Assembly: GCA_905215505.1 (NCBI GenBank)
Contig: CAJMPU010000008.1
Location: 22,716-86,715, forward strand
Length of the DNA stretch: 64,000 bases
Source: an uncultured bacterium
GTDB lineage: Bacteria > Actinomycetota > Coriobacteriia > Coriobacteriales > Coriobacteriaceae
Reading direction: 5' to 3'
The notes beneath the pieces are model-generated. The model worked only from the letters and a program-made list of their open reading frames with translations. It made no database searches and was not told the DNA's origin. Numbering within the stretch: position 1 is the stretch's first letter; every line of letters begins with the position of its first letter. Shown here one piece after another: positions 61,387 to 64,000 of this stretch. Made by a program: the position numbers and the translations under genes.

Positions 61387-63267
61387 CTAGGCAGCCTGAA
61401 CAGAAGGCTGGCCCTCGTCGATAAAGAAGCGCTTGTACCACACCAAGAACACGAGCGGCGTATAGATCTTGCGCTGGAAATCGCCCTTGCCCGCAAAGTG
61501 CAGATCGAGCAGGTGCATGAGCTCGTCGGTATCGAAGAACTCGCTCGCCCACGGAGCGGTGAAGTACTCCTTGACGTAGTCGTACCACTTTTGCTCGCGC
61601 AGCCAGTAGACGATCGGCACCGGGAAACCCACCTTGGGACGGGTGGCCCACTCGTCGGGCAGCGACTTGTTGGCGGCGTGGCGAAGCACCTGTTTGTTAC
61701 CGTTCTCGTTGATGCGATAGCGATCGGGAATGTGCTCGGCAAACTCCATGACTTTGCGGTCCAGGAAGGGCACGCGCAGCTCCAGGGAGTGCGCCATGCA
61801 CATCTTGTCGGCCTTGAGCAGAATGTCGCCCGGGAGCCACATGTTCATGTCCAGGTACTGCTTCTTGACCAGCTCGGGCTGGCCCTTCACACGCGCATAG
61901 ATGGGAGCGGCGAGTTCGAAGGCGCCGTCGCCGGTGTTGTACTCGGGCTTGAGTACGCCGTCGACCTCGCGCTCAGGCCATACCAAGGCCTGGCCCAGGA
62001 ACGACTTCTCAGGAATCTCGGCACCCTTGACCAGGAAGTTATGGCCCTTGAAGTACGGCATATGCAGCGCCAGGTTACCGAGCGCGCGGCGAATAGGCAA
62101 CGGCACCATCTTTTTGTACTTGCGCACCGGAACCGTGTCCTCGTAGTAGGCGTAGCCGCCAAAGAGCTCGTCGGCGCCTTCGCCCGAAAGCACGACGGTA
62201 ACATCCTTGCGCGCCATCTCGGCCAAGAACCACAGCGGCACAGACGACAGGTTGGACTGCGGCTCGTCCATGTGATACTGAATGTCCTCGAGTGCGCCAA
62301 AGAACTCGTCGGCGGTAATCATCTTGCGGACATTCTCGACGCCGAGCTTGTCGGATAGCTCCTTGGCGTAGTTAGTCTCGTTGAAATTCTTGTAGTCAAA
62401 GCCCACCGAGAAGGTCTTGTCGGGCATGAGACAAGCGGCAATATAGCTGGAGTCGACGCCGCCGGAGAGGAAGGAAGCGACCTTAACGTCGGCGATGCGA
62501 TGGGCCTCGACGCTCTCGTGCACAACCTCATCCAGCTCGTCAACGTACTCCTCAAACGGCTTCTCGACGGCGGAGTAATCGCAATCCCAATAGCGCTCGA
62601 CGTTCATCTTGCCGGTCGGGATGTCTACGGTAAAGTAATGCGCCGGCGGCAGCTTGTAGACACCCTCGAAGAAGGTCTCCTCAGTTGCCGAATACTGCAG
62701 CGTCATGTACGGACGCAGGGCCTTTTTGTTGACCGCCTTGTGGAAGTGCGGGTAGTCCAGGAAGCTCTTGATTTCGGAGCCAAAGAGCACGCCCGGCGCG
62801 CCGTCGCCCGCATCGGCCATGGGATAGTAGTAGAGCGGCTTGATGCCAAAGATGTCGCGGGCGCCAAAAAGCTTGTTCTTCTTCTTGTCCCAGATGACGA
62901 AGGCGTACATGCCGCGCAGGCGATCGAGTACGGCCTCGCCCCACTCCTCGTAGCCGTGCAGGAGGCTCTCGGTGTCGGCTCCACAGTGGAACTTATAGCC
63001 CTTGGCCTCGAGCTCGGAGCGAAGCTCCTGGAAGTTGTAGATCTCGCCGTTGAAGACGATAACGACGCTGCCGTCCTCATTGGCCATGGGCTGAGCGCCG
63101 GCCTCGGTCAGGTCGAGGATCGACAGGCGGCGGAAGCCCAGGGCAACGCGGCCGTCGATAAACTGGCCGCCCATGTCGGGACCACGATGGACGATGCGGT
63201 CCATCATCTTGGTGAGCACCTCGGATTGGTTATCCGTCCCACCGACAAAACCGACAAAACCGCACAT
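61387..63267 (-). CDS. asnB: Asparagine synthase, glutamine-hydrolysing
   Basis: A 626-residue enzyme. The class II amidotransferase starts with Cys2 (MCGFVGFVGG) and has FNGEIYNFQELRSEL. The synthase half has the PP-loop FLSGGVDSSYIAACL and LSGEGADELFGGY. It makes asparagine from aspartate, glutamine and ATP. Works upstream of asnS in Asn-tRNA supply. Minus strand, own terminator. Confidence 0.96.
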   Translation of the reverse strand: MCGFVGFVGGTDNQSEVLTKMMDRIVHRGPDMGGQFIDGRVALGFRRLSILDLTEAGAQPMANEDGSVVIVFNGEIYNFQELRSELEAKGYKFHCGADTESLLHGYEEWGEAVLDRLRGMYAFVIWDKKKNKLFGARDIFGIKPLYYYPMADAGDGAPGVLFGSEIKSFLDYPHFHKAVNKKALRPYMTLQYSATEETFFEGVYKLPPAHYFTVDIPTGKMNVERYWDCDYSAVEKPFEEYVDELDEVVHESVEAHRIADVKVASFLSGGVDSSYIAACLMPDKTFSVGFDYKNFNETNYAKELSDKLGVENVRKMITADEFFGALEDIQYHMDEPQSNLSSVPLWFLAEMARKDVTVVLSGEGADELFGGYAYYEDTVPVRKYKKMVPLPIRRALGNLALHMPYFKGHNFLVKGAEIPEKSFLGQALVWPEREVDGVLKPEYNTGDGAFELAAPIYARVKGQPELVKKQYLDMNMWLPGDILLKADKMCMAHSLELRVPFLDRKVMEFAEHIPDRYRINENGNKQVLRHAANKSLPDEWATRPKVGFPVPIVYWLREQKWYDYVKEYFTAPWASEFFDTDELMHLLDLHFAGKGDFQRKIYTPLVFLVWYKRFFIDEGQPSVQAA

Positions 63268-63438
63268 ATACTATCCCCTCTGCTGTTGCTGGGTATCAAA
63301 TCGAATCAGTAGCTTTTGAGTATACCCGAGGGTGCAAAGAGGGACGGAATGTTCAGGCAATCTCAACTGAATCAGCTCCGCTGTGACACGCGCCGGTTAC
63401 CTTTAATGGATATGAGGTGAATGGGGCGATTGTTTTGC

Positions 63439-63444
63439 TATACT
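63439..63444 (+). promoter_or_regulatory. Promoter of tRNA-Val (extended -10)
   Basis: TTGCTATACT gives TATACT with an upstream TG, 10 bp before the tRNA. No clear -35. Confidence 0.55.
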
Positions 63445-63454
63445 CTCTCCGCAC

Positions 63455-63530
63455 GGGCGATTGGCGCAACGGTTAGCGCAGGTGCTTTACACGCACAAGG
63501 TTGGGGGTTCGAATCCCTCATCGCCCACCA
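63455..63530 (+). tRNA. tRNA-Val (anticodon TAC)
   Basis: GGGCGAT/ATCGCCC acceptor, anticodon stem GTGCTT-TAC-ACGCAC, T-arm GGGTTCGAATCCC, 3' CCA encoded. Its 3' end is duplicated downstream. Confidence 0.95.
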
Positions 63531-63782
63531 CTGAATTGGAAACGGTCCTCGCAAGGGGACCGTTTTTGTTTGGGCCCAGCGCATGGGATTCGAACCCGAC
63601 AGGGTGCGAAGCTGAGGAAACGCGAAGCGTTTTCCAGCGCAGCACGCGAGGGCCGCAGGCCCGAAGCGAAAGCGGGCGGCGTCAGCCGCACGCGACATCC
63701 CTCATCGCCCACCACTGATTTGATAGGCTTCCAGCTATGGGGGCCTTTCTTTTTTGGGCCCAGCGCGTGGGATTCGAACCCG
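63513..63782 (+). repeat. Tandem 184-bp module: tRNA-Val 3' end, terminator, reverse T-arm
   Basis: ATCCCTCATCGCCCACCAC is at 63513 and 63697. GGGCCCAGCGC followed by TGGGATTCGAACCC is at 63572 and 63756. Both are offset by 184 bp, with different terminator hairpins between. The GC-rich part 63599-63690 contains several small hairpins (GGGCCGCAGGCCC, CGGCGTCAGCCG). No gene is supported. The last 200 bp are AT-richer and also without a clear gene. Confidence 0.8.
63540..63567 (+). terminator. Terminator of tRNA-Val
   Basis: AAACGGTCCTC and GGGGACCGTTTTT form a stem with a T run. Confidence 0.85.
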
Positions 63783-64000
63783 CCAGCACGTCCGTCACAA
63801 AGGCCGTGGCCAAAAAATGGCAAAAATGAGTACTGCTACCTTGCTTACAACATATCAAAAGATAGTATTTGCTTAAGTTACGCAACATATGTCCATTATA
63901 AGGACTAGCAATTGGATCAAAATCGTACATTCATCGCCATTTCGACGGTGGCGCGCGCAGACGTGGTGTAAGAGCGTCCCGAGGTCCGTCGCTGCAAGTC

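Noticed and set aside
63461..63908. Open frames over tRNA-Val and downstream module
   Set aside because: They run through a tRNA gene and its repeats; the apparent similarity between frames is due to the 184-bp repeat.

Overview
This is a high-GC bacterial chromosome segment with no rRNA genes, no CRISPR array, no intact prophage and no transposase that I could see. The gene content suggests an anaerobic gut actinobacterium of the Coriobacteriia, most like Collinsella. The grounds are an rpmG-tRNA-secE-nusG-rplKA block, a TrpXYZ-type ABC transporter, a FeoA-FeoB fusion, sugar PTS genes, a long LysRS, MEP-pathway genes and very many palindromic intergenic repeats. The genus is an inference from content, not a database match.

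Layout. 0-1.2 kb: rplJ and the start of rplL on the minus strand behind an L10-type leader with an attenuator; upstream lies a large palindrome holding a decayed mirror copy of the rplJ promoter. 1.2-9 kb: PLP aminotransferase, DNA-deoxyinosine glycosylase, GH13 amylase, MFS efflux and a FeoAB iron transporter. 9-16.8 kb: esterase, stand-alone EIIA(Glc), asnS, a WYL-like regulator and a three-gene ABC importer. 16.8-24.4 kb: an accessory stretch with repeated hairpins between genes: a coiled-coil protein with foreign codon use, a sortase-signal remnant, an MscS channel, a ParB-like/BMP fusion overlapping a metallophosphoesterase, and an ECF sigma/DUF4179 pair flanked by 59-bp direct repeats. 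24.4-25.9 kb: a wrecked leucine operon (leader peptide and attenuator intact, leuA with lost start and a stop, then joined to the end of leuB).

25.9-30.4 kb: translation genes on the minus strand (rplA, rplK, nusG, secE, tRNA-Trp, rpmG, tuf, tRNA-Met, tRNA-Thr, tRNA-Tyr). 30.8-34.7 kb: a divergently regulated beta-glucoside cassette (RpiR regulator, GH1, EIIBC). 35.2-41 kb: tRNA-Thr with a 28-bp duplicated fragment, then disA-ispD-ispF-cysS-rlmB-NYN. 41.2-43.7 kb: MntP-like pump and a HipBA pair with a perfect 15-bp operator. 43.8-54.3 kb: pepD, clpC, a DUF2798-like protein, ThrE exporter, lysS fused to a tRNA-binding domain, greA, tatA and tRNA-Pro. 54.4-63.3 kb: ispE, veg, dtd, rdgB, rph, murI, a HAD hydrolase, a Mur ligase and asnB. 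The window ends at tRNA-Val, whose 3' end and terminator recur 184 bp further on, as at an integration hotspot.

How genes work together: EIIBC has no EIIA domain and may use the EIIA encoded at 10.5 kb. Three MEP-pathway genes lie in two clusters. The leucine locus implies loss of this leucine pathway copy. The most unusual candidates for new biology are the ParB-like/BMP plus phosphoesterase pair, the hairpin families (one with a conserved loop on different perfectly paired stems) and the coiled-coil protein at 17 kb.
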